Assembly: GCA_017979445.1 (NCBI GenBank)
Contig: CM030705.1
Coordinates: 10,454,679 to 10,518,678 of the forward strand
Length of the DNA stretch: 64,000 nucleotides
Origin: Akebia trifoliata
Lineage: Eukaryota > Streptophyta > Magnoliopsida > Ranunculales > Lardizabalaceae
Reading direction: 5' to 3'
Both the position numbers and the translations under genes were made by a program. This document shows, one piece after another, positions 21,415 through 33,599 of this stretch. Positions within the stretch are counted from its first letter, which is position 1; each line of letters begins with the position of its first letter. The notes below the pieces were generated by a model. That model made no database searches. It had not been told where the DNA came from and worked only from the letters and a program-made list of their open reading frames with translations.

Positions 21415-21668
21415 CATTTTTGTCGTGTGTGTGTGTGTGATAAAGTTTCCTAGAAAAGAAAAAGACAGAGAACGCAAGTGGTGGGCAAAACCCACATTTG
21501 TTTGTTCTTCTAAAGTCCTCTTCCTTTGCCTCCAGTTGCTTCCAACAAGACAACTCATAGCTGCTGCTGCTGCTCTCTCTCTCTCTCTCTCTCATGATTT
21601 GTACGAAACGATGATCACTTGCACACCTAAGAGTCAGATCTTGTCGAACCCCCGTATTTTATGGTCTT
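21415..21668 (+). other. Leader-like segment with short ORF, possible 5' remnant of a gene
   Basis: A (GT)n run, a GCTGCTGCTGCTG run and a (CT)n run at about 21573-21593 precede an ATG at 21611 that opens 19 codons (MITCTPKSQILSNPRILWS) to a stop at 21668. CT-rich leaders are typical of plant genes, but nothing downstream is coding and a MITE-like phrase (GGGCTTGTCAATGGATCGGG) begins at about 21681. It could be a gene 5' end cut off by an insertion, or chance. Confidence 0.25.
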
Positions 21669-21680
21669 AACGGATCCATC

Positions 21681-23635
21681 TGGGCTTGTCAATGGATCGG
21701 GTCAGTCCATTCTAATAACTAGTTTGGGTCTGGTCAAGGATTTGGTTTTGATAAGGATCTTACCGGTTTTGGATCAGCCACATCCAGGTCGAATAATGTA
21801 TTTAAAAATAATGTGAGTGGCCTCTGTTATTTGCTCTAATCTTCCTTTTTGAAGGTATTCTTAGAGGTATATATAAAACATTTCAACAATTAAATTAGAA
21901 GAGAATTGGACATAATTTTGACTTATAATCAAGAAGATTGTGTGCATTTGCCTTTGAAAGATATCCATTTATATCACCAAGGGTCTTTACTAATATCACA
22001 TGGTGATGACTTGATTATGTCAAACGTGGGGTTGGTGACACATGGTTCGAATCACATGCGTCCACGATGAACATGTAACATTTTTAGGTAGACGATCTAT
22101 GAAGTTAACCTGGAGAGTGTCAGCCTTCATGAGCTTAGCAATTTGACACGCATGGATGGTTGGTTTTTTAGGATATCTGTCTATCACCTTCACACTAGGG
22201 ATTTTGTGTTCTTTGGGTAATGACCACCTGATTTTTATTCGTCCACTCGCATAATTAGATCTGCCCTCTTTTCGCTTATAGGAGTGTTCTTCACGAGGTA
22301 TGACCAAATCTCACCTTTGTCTTGGGCTCGGTGTTATTTTCTCTTGCTCTAACAATATGCCATATGTTTTTATCTAGATATATGACATACATTATATTTT
22401 ATGCATGAATAATGATTTTCTGACACCACCTCTGACATAAGCCCCCATCACAAAACCGAATATCATTAGCATCAGGATATGCAGAATCATAAATATTTTT
22501 TCTCTGGTATCCCAAGGCAAATGATGTACGGTTCTATGATGGGAGCGTCAAATTATCACGACTCTTTATGCATTCTTTTATCAAATATAATTAGATTGTA
22601 TTACCTTGATCTGAAGATATTCATTTTTTTTAGTGGTTCTTGACAAAGCATTATTGTACAAAGTTCAAAAATGACAGATCCAATCAAGTTTGGATGGAAT
22701 TCGGATCTAATATATATATATCAAATCGGCTACTCATCCTAGTCCCACCTTGAAAAAGTTCAAAGACTTCTTTAAATATTGGTTGAACTGTTGTAATATA
22801 AGTTGTATGGTGCGCAGTGTCTAATGGCCAATGATTAGAAGAAGGGATACCAATGGCTCATCATTGTATTCATAAGCATGTTGGATTCTTTTTAATTTAT
22901 ATTCTAGAAATAATTGAAAGTGATAGGAGACAGAATATGGAAATAATTAATCCAATAAGGTGGAGTGTTTGGTTGTAAGGATAACCCTAGTAGAATAGTG
23001 TAGAGTTGATATTCATCAAAGATGTATATGGACTTGCTGTTTGTTTTGTTAGTATGGTGAAAAAACTTTGTAGGTGTCTGAGAAAAGAGCTTTTATTGAA
23101 TTAGATCATGATTATATGAAGTTTAACAGTTTTTAAATTTAATTATACAGATTTTGAGTTTAGCAATATATAGAAAGACCACCTAATTAAAGTGACCCTG
23201 AAGATCATAATTGACCTAATTATTTGATATTTTCTTAATTAAAAAATAATTAGTACTACTTTTATATAAAATAATTTATTTTTTTGTACCACAGCTTTCA
23301 TTCTATTATGAGATGTACCACTAATAATAATGCATGTCTTATCGTAATATAATGGAGATGTACTTAATGAAAGGTGCATGAAATACGAGTCGTTTTTGCT
23401 CACAAAATTTTTCCTCATAATGCTCACAAATTCTCAGTGCTTGCCACGTCAATCATACAAGGGTAGTTTTGTAACTAACAAGGGAAATTTTGTAAATTAG
23501 GAATGTCATTCAATACATGTGGGTACATGTGACTTGTGGATCCCAGATTTCTATGAGCAATTTTTTTTCATGAAATACACCGAAACCTTATTAATATATT
23601 TCATTTTTATCTCTTCTCCATCTATCTTCTCTTTC
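21681..23635. other. MITE fragment, then no gene seen
   Basis: About 21681-21800 is a piece of the hAT-type MITE family that starts TGTCAATGGATCGGG. A reverse-strand open frame at 22020-22307 (95 codons, with WSLPKEHKIPSVKVIDRYPK) is the best open stretch here, but I do not recognise it. The rest is AT-rich and featureless. Confidence 0.35.
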
Positions 23636-23735
23636 TTTTTTTTCCTTTTTTTTATGGGTAAGTTGGAATTCAACTAACAACCTTAAAGATGCTTTGCAAT
23701 GTGTCAAACCAACCGAGCTATCTATTATAAAAGAG
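23636..23735 (-). mobile_element. Short tRNA-derived SINE remnant, second copy
   Basis: On the minus strand GCTCGGTTGGTTTGACACAT and TTGCAAAGCATCTTTAAGG precede GTTGTTAGTTGAATTCC, matching 2161-2245. T-runs at 23637-23655 represent the A-tail. Confidence 0.55.
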
Positions 23736-24067
23736 AAAAAATGATGGGCATTTTATTTCTTAGATCATTCGAAAATATCATTTCTATTCTATCACTTAAT
23801 TTTTGTTTGTTATTTAATGGTGTCAATCTCACCTCATCTCATCTCATTTCTTTGTTTTTGTCTTTTATCCCTTATTAGGAGGAATGTGCAAATGCACGTG
23901 TATTTGAAGGGTTTATTTGTAATTTTAAAATTAATTAAAGGTAATTTTAAAAGATTACTTGCATAATTTTGTAATAATTTTAAAAACTAATCAACATGAT
24001 TTCATTTCAAGGAATTGCGAGAGCAATTTTCTAGGTCTTTGACCAAAATGATCCTGATTATACTAAG

Positions 24068-25375
24068 TGGTCGTAGTACTTTTGTAGATTGCAGAAATGT
24101 AAGATTGAACAAATAATGAGAATAAAACTTGGGAAAGTAGGATTCGTTTCACAAGGATAATCGTGATTCAACTGTTTATTTGAATTGAAAACCAAAACAA
24201 AATTTGAAACAGATTCTTTAAAACAAAATAGAAATTTGCAACTAAGAAATAAACTGAAATTGAATAAAGAAATTAGAGACTGAAAATTATGTAAAAGGGC
24301 TTAGAGAATTTAAATCAACTCTTATAAGTCATCCTTATTGTTGAATAATTCTAATTTTAACTCGATCAACATAACAAGTCATTGCTTGTGGATCGAAAGA
24401 TAAATCGATTAAAAACTGATTGTAACCAAAGAATATTCATGTGAATCCTAAACTTAGAAGAGATTACTTGACTTATATTTCAATTCATCACAGAACATGA
24501 TTATTCTTGAACTTATCTAAGTAATAATCATTAAAGTTTGAATTAGAGGTACAAGTTGGATAATCTCATCATTAGAGGTTTCACTGGATCACAGTTTAAA
24601 GTAGAGATAATAGAATTATAATAACAATGTTAAGATGAACTTGCTCCGGCATCCTTGATCTCTCTAAGGAGAGTCTAACCAATCATTGCAAAGAGCAAGT
24701 TGCAGCAATAGTAAAACAAGTAAAATGTGATAGAAAAGAAGATGAAGAAAACTATGTTGCATTTTGATTCATCTTTGATGATCTTACAATACAAGCTCCA
24801 ACTATAACTAAAGAAGAAAGATGAAAGAAAAACTCTTGATGCTCTCACTACAATCAAGAACTCTCTCTCTAAAAGAAAAATCAAAAGAATTACAAAAAAT
24901 TAGTAAGAAGAAGAAGGAACAGAGAGCCCAAGATGGACCCCTTCCTTTAGGATAATCCCTCAATTTATAGATTTCAATTCGGGTTATTGGATCGGATTTT
25001 TGCTTAAGTTGATTCAAGAAGGACCTTCAATTACAACGGTCAAAGCGTCTAAAATGTTTAACTCGAATCTCGAGGCATAATTCATCGAGATTACCAGAGA
25101 ACACTAGGGACCTACCGCGGCGCGATGACGTGGCAACGATTTACTCCGAGATTTGATTGGATGCTCCCTCTTGACTTATATATTATAACAAAAATTATTA
25201 CAAAGTATTTGCCTCCGAATTTTACCCTTTTAACCTACTACTAGTAATAAAATCTATTAGTTTCAATAATTTGACAAATTAATACAATTTATGTTTATTT
25301 GGAACAAATAGCAATTAGGTATTGATAATCCTTGTGTAATTAGAGTCCCAAAAATGACTTTATGGGACCTTATCA
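24068..25375 (-). mobile_element. Solo LTR, same family as 13668-14971, inverted
   Basis: On the minus strand it starts TGATAAGGTCCC and ends ACTACGACCA. The 5-bp target duplication CTAAG stands at 24063-24067 and 25376-25380. The GC-rich patch lies at about 25065-25160 (CCGCGGCGCGATGACGTGGC). It is 1308 bp long against 1304 bp for the other copy. No internal region is present. Confidence 0.9.
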
Positions 25376-25380
25376 CTAAG

Positions 25381-26406
25381 TTTAAATGTTAAGATTAGGT
25401 CATTTTTAGAATCCAAAATTGGGTGTCTGAACCACTTCTACTCGGCCTTCTCCCATTATAATAGTAAATATATTATTTTTTAAAATGCCCCTCCATGTTC
25501 TTGTGAATATTTTAGATGCCTCCCTATTTGTATTTTAAAATAGATGGCATGCCTCTTGACCTTGCTATAGTAGAAAAGTTGTATTGAATGAACTTTGAGA
25601 AATACTTGTTGAGGATTAGTATCAATTAGAAAAAATAATTATTAAGCTGCTTGAATTTGATATTCATATTTCCCATTTGATGGTAGGGATGCATTAAGGT
25701 TGGGTTCTAACAATTGGAACCATTGACTTAATTGTTGACAATATTGATAAAGGTGAACCAACTTTTTTTTAGCATGGGTTCAAAATTCAAATGGAAAATA
25801 CTAGTTTCATCGCAAAGTTGAGGTTCTCCTTAAAACGAAAGGTTGAGATGCTTGGGATTTGAAAGAAAAATGTATTCCCAAGAAAATATTGTATGATTAA
25901 TCCCTAGAAAGCCAATACTAGTCTCTAGGAAATCTGTGTTTTTCTTATGATCCTAACCATGTGTTTGATGTTGAGCCTCGACCGTGGGTTGAGGATAGAA
26001 AAGTCTAATTCAAATGTCTTCTAGCATGTTTGTTCCAAGGTGGGGTAACCCTTTGTAAATTCCTTTAAAACCTCTAGAATTGCACAAACATGAAAAAAAT
26101 AAAATAAAAAGAGAGGATATCTTAGTTGACACTAGATAGTATATTCTCCTCCCAACTCTGGAAAAAAGCTGCCCTTATAGCCAAACACCCAGCATTGTAT
26201 GGGAGTCCCACTTATAATCAGCTATAGTTACTTTGTTTCTCTTTAAAGCTACATCAAACACTTTTAGAATTTGGAATCAAATAAATTAAAATTAAGAACT
26301 CTTACATGGCAACCTTCTTTATTAATATCTTTTTTTTTATCTTCTTTAATAGAAATCAATAATAGGCATTGAGCATTTAATAATGTTCTTTTCTACCATG
26401 CCTCAC
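25381..26406. other. No gene seen; upstream region of the MIZ1-like gene
   Basis: Contains an A-rich run at about 26092-26110 and a T-run near 26330. No regulatory motif beyond the TATA box is claimed. Confidence 0.4.
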
Positions 26407-26414
26407 TATATAAA
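26407..26414 (+). promoter_or_regulatory. TATA box of the MIZ1-like gene
   Basis: TATATAAA lies 73 bases before the ATG of the MIZ1-like gene and is followed by a C-rich, CA/CT-containing leader typical of plant 5' UTRs. A start of transcription near 26440 would give a leader of about 40 bases. The assignment rests on motif and spacing only. Confidence 0.65.
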
Positions 26415-26479
26415 CCCCCAAGCTCTCTCCAAAGAGTACCCATTCTCTATACCCTTAAGCCACAACCAACACCACCTCC

Positions 26480-27205
26480 ATGTCGTACCGAACAGGCAGC
26501 GCCACCCACTTTGTCGATGGAGTCACCACTGTCGACTGCCAGAAACAAGTCCGATCATGGAGGCTTCTCCGCTCCCTACTTGAATTTATCATCCCAAGTT
26601 GCAACTGTTATTACTTAGAAGAAGAAGTTGAAGTAGAAGAGGAAAGCTACCATAACTACAAGAGCTACAATCACTATCCTCGACGCGCCTTGATTTCCAA
26701 CACTACTATCACAGGCACAATCTTCGGTTACCGCAGAGGAAAAGTTAGCTTTTGCATTCAATCCAACTCCAACACGACTACCCCAATTCTCCTACTCGAA
26801 CTTGCTGTTCCCACTGTCATCCTAGCAAGAGAAATGCAAAGTGGACTTCTCCGAATTACACTCGAGTGCAATTCTGATCATCAACAACATAAGTCATCTT
26901 CGTCTGCTCTCTTGTCCGTGCCAGTGTGGACCATGTATTTCAATGGAAGGAAGGTTGGTTTTGCCATCAAGAGGCGACCGACACAAGCTGACATGGATGT
27001 GCTGACCTTGATGAGGAGTGTCGTTGTTGGTGCGGGTATTGTTATTGAAAACGGGAAGACAGTGAAGTGTGATGATGAGCTAATGTATCTTCGAGCTAAC
27101 TTCAAGAGAGTTTCTGGATCGTCGGATTCTGAATCATTCCATTTGATCAATCCTGATGGAAGTAATGGTCAAGAACTTAGCATCTTCTTCCTCCGCACTA
27201 GATGA
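26480..27205 (+). CDS. MIZU-KUSSEI 1-like protein (DUF617 family), intact single-exon gene
   Basis: The 241-residue protein carries the plant-specific MIZ1/DUF617 domain from about residue 76 to the C-terminus. Diagnostic blocks are TGTIFGYRRGKVSF (78-91), LLLELAVPT (about 104-112), NGRKVGFAIKRRP (about 155-167), the LMYLRANFKRVSGSSDSESF block (about 201-220) and the terminal GQELSIFFLR. Residues 47-56 are an acidic stretch (EEEVEVEEES), as often seen in the less conserved N-terminal part. The founding member, Arabidopsis MIZ1, is an ER-associated protein needed for root hydrotropism; most paralogues have no assigned role, so only family membership is claimed here. The first ATG is used because it follows a TATA box by about 70 bases and leaves a short leader. 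The reading frame is uninterrupted and intronless, as is usual for this family. Codon choice is GC-richer than the surrounding DNA. Neighbours on both sides are repeats or featureless DNA. Identity of the family is very secure; which paralogue it is remains open. Confidence 0.96.
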   Translation: MSYRTGSATHFVDGVTTVDCQKQVRSWRLLRSLLEFIIPSCNCYYLEEEVEVEEESYHNYKSYNHYPRRALISNTTITGTIFGYRRGKVSFCIQSNSNTTTPILLLELAVPTVILAREMQSGLLRITLECNSDHQQHKSSSSALLSVPVWTMYFNGRKVGFAIKRRPTQADMDVLTLMRSVVVGAGIVIENGKTVKCDDELMYLRANFKRVSGSSDSESFHLINPDGSNGQELSIFFLRTR

Positions 27206-30200
27206 CTTATATTTTTCCCATCTCTTACCATCCTTTAGATGTTGATCATGATTGAAAACTTGTTTATTCATTCTCCCTTTTTAGTTCCAGCTGTATTAAT
27301 TATTTGACTCTCTACTTAATTTTAAAGGGTTTGAAGAGCAAAACCTGCTGTGAGGTTCACTACTTTTAATTAATTAATTAATTAATATAAGCCAAATGAA
27401 CGCCAGAAAAATGATCAGAAAGTCAAAAGCTTTGAAAACTATTAGACTGTGGGGTCAAACATTTCGACTTGGACAACCAAAACCTATTTAAATCTCAAAG
27501 CAGGCAAATATTCTTGAGTGGGATGACCAATATACCTGGAAATCCACCTGTGTTATATAATAACATAAAATGAAACTATAAACCTTAAGAACCCTATAGT
27601 TGCCTGGAAAGTGAAAGATAATCTAACCAAGACGATCAGTGGCTCTTATACATTTTATAAGGTAGAATTCGGTTAGTCTTTGAGTTTAGATGCCATTACC
27701 AGGATTCAAAACCCGCCTTCACCAACTAATTACTGACCACCTTGTCTCTCGCTTTCCTTGCGAAAGGAAAAGATAGTAGAAGTTGATCATATTAGCGTTA
27801 TTGGGTCTATATAGACAGTCTATTAACATGGAAATACAATCAACTCAAACTAATTATTACTGCAATCAATTGGAGGGACTGGTTACTATGACTCATGGAT
27901 AAAACATTATCCTATCTTTTGTAAACATGAAATACACCAGTTGGGATTTTCCCTCGTCTCGAGTACTCCAAGACATAAGGATTAGGCATAAATCCTGACT
28001 GTTATTTCATGTTTTTACAGAGTCGGGATTATTATATGTTTTTTCATTAATTAGTCACCCATGCTTATTATCCATCATTATCCATTCCCAAATCTTCACT
28101 ATTTTCTATCAACTAAATTAACGGTCTCACAAATTCCAACATCCTGGATCATGTGATATTCTGATTCTAACAATGTAATTAATTAACTAATATATAATAC
28201 AAAAGAGTACTGTAATTCATACATTCCATTTTTTTTTTAATGATGAACTATGCCTAATATTTATTTTATACTGCTTGTATCAATCCTAAGCTCCAATAAT
28301 TAAAAGATGATGGTTACCTCAGGTTTATAGTCACTATAAAAATTTATTAGTTGATATTATAAATCCTATTGATCGATAAATTTTATCAAACATAATTGGA
28401 CGGATTACTAAGATTCGTTTACCTGACCTCAAATTTTAGAATAGGTCTTCATTAATGATAACACTGAAGAGTTTTACTCTCCGGTTATTGCTGATATGGC
28501 AGTCTAAGTTTGCGTAATATATATATTCTTTTACTTCTGAATTCTGATAGTCCTTAAACTTGTAGTAATAAGGATTCATTAACAGTTTAAGAAGGTAAGG
28601 TAAGGAGGACCTATATAGGTGAAATGAATGGGGACAAGTTATTGTCTTGTGTAAGGGTAGTGAGAGGTTACATACCGGCAAAGATAGACATGGCAAAATC
28701 AATGTAAGAGCTTTTGTGAGTGGTGCTTTTTGTTGGGTCTCTTTCTTTTGAATTGACATGCTTGTTTCATGAGCTGTGGTTGATTCCCTTTGTCGTCTCG
28801 GTCTTGCCCACAAATGAACAATTGAGTGTATGTGTGTCGCCTTTTGCACAACTTGTAAAGTTGATTGAGCACACACGTGTATGTATAGTATACAGAATTT
28901 ATGATCAACTAGCAAGAAAATTATAAAATATATGATTGTTAATAATGGGACTTTGGGATCTTTAACACTTTCCCATTATATAATGACAATGGTACGGCCA
29001 CTAAATTGTTTATATTTGTTAATTTTTCTGATAAATTATAGACGTCCAAGTTTTTAAATGCATCAATTAAGTGGATGGATTAAAGAGTCTTGATAAACTG
29101 ACAAGCTAAAATATTTACGGGGCAAGTACACAGAGCCATAGGTCTTTTTCTTTGCGATACACAAGAAAATAAATCTGCGGTTCTGTGCACTAGCCACGCC
29201 AATCGCAGGCCACATAGGTTTTAGCATGTCAATTTATCATTAGTCTAGGTTAAAGGGAAATAGTCAAAATCTAAGTATAGTCTAAGAATGGAGTGTAATT
29301 GAGAATGTGGGAATGCTATCAAAAGAATCTTAGGGTATGAAGTTCTTTCTTGGATCTGTTGATGCCTAATATTGGAAGTCCTTGATTTGTAATTTGACGA
29401 CGTAGAAGAGTAACAGTTGCCTATCTTTTCCTTCAAGCATTTTCTATTTATAAATCTTAGGTATGTGATTGTAAAGAATGTTGGTTAATTTAGCTATGTA
29501 TGTCATTCATGGAAAGAAAACATGAGGTAACATGAAAGATTCTATGTTGTAAGGATCATGAAGTGCCAATCACATGCATTCTCGGTTACTATGCAAGTTT
29601 GATATATGAGCTATTATCTTGTCAGTATATAAAACATGGATGAAATAATCTCAACGAATCATTATACACGTAAGATAATTTGATTTCTTGTAACCATTGC
29701 CTTTGTAAATAGGACCTCGTTCTATTTAATTTTATATAAGTAAGGTTAGAAAGTCTTCTAAAAGTTTATTTTAAAATTTTCACATAAATTTTTTTTATTA
29801 TCTTTTATATATATGGGGGCGGTTTTGAGGGACGTGTAGAAAAACAAACATTGTGATAGAGTATACAGAATGTTAGATTTGCGTTGATCCAGCTGAAAAT
29901 GTTAATCATAGCCTCTCCGAGTTTTGATAAATAATTGAGATGTTAACCATTGGTTAATGGTAGTTCAAAAACACCTAGATGTTAATGATATGAAAAGTTC
30001 AACTCATATCTCATTGGAATTGACACCAACTTACATAGCACACGTGGTGAGATGTATGCTTTCTTTAAAGGGAGATTGTGGGTTGTAATCCCATCTCTTA
30101 TGTGGTGGTACACAATTATAATTTCAAATTAATGATACAAATCCAATTGCTATACCAAAAATACTTGCATCATAACTGTAGATATGTGAATTTCGAAACC

Positions 30201-30576
30201 TTTGAGGGTCATCTATACAGGTTAAGGAGTTGTCACCATTCAATTAAGGTGTGAATGGGCACCATAAACATGTTTTTAAATCTACTTTTATTTGATTTGT
30301 AGTGATTTACATATACAAAAGATAAAAAGGGAAAATGTCTACTTAGAGAATCTAAGGTAAAGAGATTCGATTGAGGGACAAGGAAGATGTTAAGCATCTT
30401 ATCCCTCTCATCCTAAGATGGTTACCATTGATTAACCAAAGGTGAATTAAGAAACTTTTTTTTTTTTTTTGAAGATAGAAGAAGTAATAATCTTAAGAAA
30501 ATTGACTATAATTTATCTATAGAAAAATAACAAATCAAGATGATAAGCAAGCTCCTACTAAAAGTAGGTGTTTGCT
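27206..30576. other. Gene-free 3' flank of the MIZ1-like gene
   Basis: AT-rich DNA with no convincing gene. A TTAA microsatellite lies at about 27367-27388. A reverse-strand open frame at 28436-28915 (159 codons) shows no recognisable domain and runs through low-complexity, His/Leu-rich sequence, so I regard it as chance. About 30020-30120 has a tRNA-like B-box (GGTTGTAATCCC) and may be a decayed SINE. Confidence 0.5.
27367..27388. repeat. (TTAA)n microsatellite
   Basis: Five to six TTAA units, about 160 bases past the stop of the MIZ1-like gene. Confidence 0.9.
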
Positions 30577-30855
30577 CACAACGTCAAAAAAACCTATATT
30601 TGATAGTCCAAGACCATTGAATTTCATAAAATTTGACAGACCAAGGCGTCAAAATTTTCATTGTCAAATTTTCTTTTTCGATGGACTGAAACTGTTAAAT
30701 TAATGGAGGATGGGGAGAAATTTGATGGCTCCAAGCCGTCAAATTGGGGATCACCAAAATTTTCAATGGCCATAGGTAGTCAAAATTCGTTTTCTAAAAT
30801 TTGTAGGCTTTGACCCATCGAATTTTCCTGTCAAAATTTTCAATTTCACATAGTG
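30577..30855. mobile_element. Small non-autonomous CACTA element, 279 bp
   Basis: The right end CACATAGTG is the inverse of CACTATGTG; the left end CACAACGTCAAAAAA is a degenerate version. Both ends are flanked by GCT (30574-30576, 30856-30858), a 3-bp target duplication. The interior is made of TTTGAC/GTCAAA and CCGTC words in both orientations, i.e. almost only subterminal repeats. Confidence 0.8.
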
Positions 30856-30858
30856 GCT

Positions 30859-32720
30859 GGATTTTTTTGTGAGGTTGAAATTTTAATAGAAATCCACATG
30901 GATTTCATCATTTAGGATCCCAAAGATTCAAAACAAGTTTTTGTGCTCTCTAAAAAGATTTTATTTGTTAGTTTGGTCCTTAAGTGGTGTTCATAAATTG
31001 AACAAAATCATATTGGAACCAAACTTTATGCATAAAATTTGTATCCATTGTTGGATTGTTTTTGTTGGCTTTAAAGATTGAATATAAATCCATAAGGACT
31101 TATACTCTTGTTTGTATTAATTTTTAAAGTGGGTGTGTGTGCAAAAAATATGCATATGACAGACTTATCAAGAGAAGATTACCTCCAAGTAGGGTTTTCT
31201 CTCTAGTTAAGGAAAAAAGAATATTTAATCTATGTATTTAAATTGCAAGAATATAAATGCATCTACACTAGAAATTAAATTGTAAGAAAGTAAAGAATAA
31301 AAATAACATCAAGTAAGACTTTTAAGGTGTTTATTAAGGACTTATAGGGGGGGATTAGCTCATAAAGGAATTATTCTCTCTCCAAGCTTTGAGGCTAAGA
31401 ACTAAACAAAATTACCTTGTTACACTAGAAAATATCTAAATAAAGAAAAAAATGCTTGAAATTAAAGAGAAGGGATAATACGAAGAAGAAGATTGAAAGG
31501 TTTAACCCATTTTGACCTTTTCCTTCTCTTTCTTCTTCTTTTTCTTCTTGAAATTTTCTTTCACAGATTTTAAGAGAGGTTTAAGAGAGATTTGAACAAA
31601 ATTTTAAATCACCAAATGAGCTCCTTTTACTTTCCTTGGAAAAGTTTCCCATTTATAGGATTTTGGGAAATCCTTGGGGATAAATTGGTCATAAATCTTC
31701 AAGTTCCTAATAATTTTCTAAGAACTTCATGAAAAATCACAATTACTCCTCCTCTCTTTGGCCTTGATGGTATTTCTCTCACCTCCATGTCTCACCAATC
31801 ATGATCATCAATGGGTAAGATGGTAAAAGCTCAAAATTCTAGAGAATTCTTGATCTAGGTTAGAATGGTCCTAAGACCTTGACCTTGAGTCAAATTAGAG
31901 TGAATTAGCTAAAATAGTATGGAATTATGTGGTTGATTTTTTGATTTTCTAGACATTTAGCTTAACTAACTCTCTAACAACTTAGGGATATTCTAATCCT
32001 TGTGCACAAGTTCTAAGTAATTCTCTAAGATGGATAGAATGGTCATGATATTTGGAAGATAATCAAATTACCTTGAACCAGAGGAATTCTAGTAGAATTG
32101 GTGGTTGGATTAATGGGCAAAAGAGTAAACCACCTTTATTAGGCTAAAAATGATGTGGTTAAGGAGGTAATAACACTCGTGAGGATCAATCCTTGACCAA
32201 TAGTCCTTGTTAAAAGAAATTGGTGAAATACTTGAAAAACAAAGTGAGAGAATTAATGCAAGGATGAAAGATTAAAATGGTGGGGTTTCTTGGGGGAAAA
32301 TTCATTAAGGAGAGGGATTAGGTGTTCATTTTCCTTAATCAAATTCGAGCACACATGAGTAATTTAGCAAAAATTAAGTCTACAAACTTTGAACTCCAAT
32401 GATGATGATCATGACTATATCTGAATATACTAAGGAACAGTACCATCCAAAGCATTAAGATTACAGAAATTGAAATTCAATTCCCAAAGGCAATTATACA
32501 AAGAACATGAATTGTAAATCAGGGGTAAATTAAGTAATATGTCTCCTACCAATACGATTGATATACAAAAGCAATTATACAATGGGTAGAGTAGTTCTAT
32601 GTACATATGCACGACATATTGATCTTCGTAACAAAGTGTAGATTCTAATATAAACTGTGCAAGACAAGCTCAACCATACTCTAGAAAAAAAAAAGAGGTT
32701 ATTCCAAAGAGACTTGATAA
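30859..32720 (-). other. No gene seen; possible degenerate LTR
   Basis: About 31140-32350 has features of a retrotransposon LTR read on the minus strand: a CCCATTTATAGGATTTTGGG phrase near 31648, TTCTTCTT-rich and AGAGAGATT stretches. No second copy or flanking duplication was found in the window, so this is only a suspicion. Confidence 0.25.
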
Positions 32721-32990
32721 TTAAAAGATGAAATTATACAAAATAAATCCAAAAATTAAAACAAGCGAATAAGCCAACATATATTTGAAGTGATGTGGTC
32801 CCTCCTTTTCTTCAAGGAATTGTTCATGTGATCCCATTTTCGTCACTTGCTTTTCTTCATGGAATTGGTAAAGTGGTCCCTCCATCACTTGGTTTTCTTC
32901 AGGGAATCGTTGATGTGGTCCCTCCATTACTTGGTTTTCTTCAAGTAATCGTTGACAGTATTCCCATAAATGCCTCTCATCTTCCTCCAT
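32721..32990 (-). CDS. Unidentified small ORF with internal repeats and C-terminal membrane segment
   Basis: From the ATG at 32990 the reverse strand encodes 89 residues starting MEEDERHLWEYCQRLLEENQ. Four imperfect 14-residue units follow (cores EENQVMEGPHQRF, EENQVMEGPLYQF, EEKQVTKMGSHEQF, EEKEGPHHF), built on a 42-bp tandem repeat in the DNA. The tail is a hydrophobic helix (YMLAYSLVLIFGFILYNFIF) ending the protein, as in tail-anchored proteins. I do not recognise a family. There is no clear promoter. An in-frame stop lies just upstream of the 33014 position. It may be the last exon of a gene, a gene fragment, or a minisatellite that happens to be open. Confidence 0.35.
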   Translation of the reverse strand: MEEDERHLWEYCQRLLEENQVMEGPHQRFPEENQVMEGPLYQFHEEKQVTKMGSHEQFLEEKEGPHHFKYMLAYSLVLIFGFILYNFIF

Positions 32991-33014
32991 TGTTTTAGAT
33001 GCTTTATGACACAC

Positions 33015-33599
33015 ACCCTTCTATCCATCTACATATCTATGGAGTTCTTCCCAGATTGTATAAACCTACATCTACGGTCTACAAACACGACATAAAATTT
33101 TGCCATCCTAACAAGTTACCCAAGAGAGGGAGATTCCAAAACATATAAATAACAATGTATAAAGAACATGTAAATCAACTTGGATAAAGATAAAAACTAG
33201 TAGTCAAGAAGTTTAATAGAAATGGTTATTTAGGAAGGATTGATTTCTATTTTTGTTATTCAGAATATGGGTAATTTTGAACACTACCTTCTTTTTTCTT
33301 TTTGCTTTTTCTGTTTTAAGTGACATTGGCTGTCTATGCTGCTCTACAATTTAACCAAAATTACAAGTTAAGAACATCAACTTTGAGGTGGTGATTTAGT
33401 CATTTGTCCATCTAGTTCTTCTTGATTGGCATCCAATTAATAAGGTCTTTTTGTAGGTTGTTGTTCAAAAAAAAAATTTATTATTTCTTATTATTATTTG
33501 CTTTATTTGTAGAACTCAGTTCAAGTAATTTAGCCTTTTCTTTTCGGATTTTTTTTGTTAACAAATGCAATTGAGGAGAAATTTTGGCTTTAATTTATA
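33015..33599. other. No gene seen
   Basis: AT-rich, featureless. Confidence 0.4.

Noticed and set aside
26383..26583. Plus-strand open frame of 66 codons overlapping the MIZ1-like start
   Set aside because: It begins upstream of the TATA box and its frame has no family similarity; the 26480 frame is clearly the gene.
26881..27150. Reverse-strand open frame of 89 codons
   Set aside because: It is the antisense shadow of the MIZ1-like coding region.
28436..28915. 159-codon reverse-strand open frame
   Set aside because: No domain, low-complexity composition, other open frames on both strands over the same bases, and no promoter-like context.
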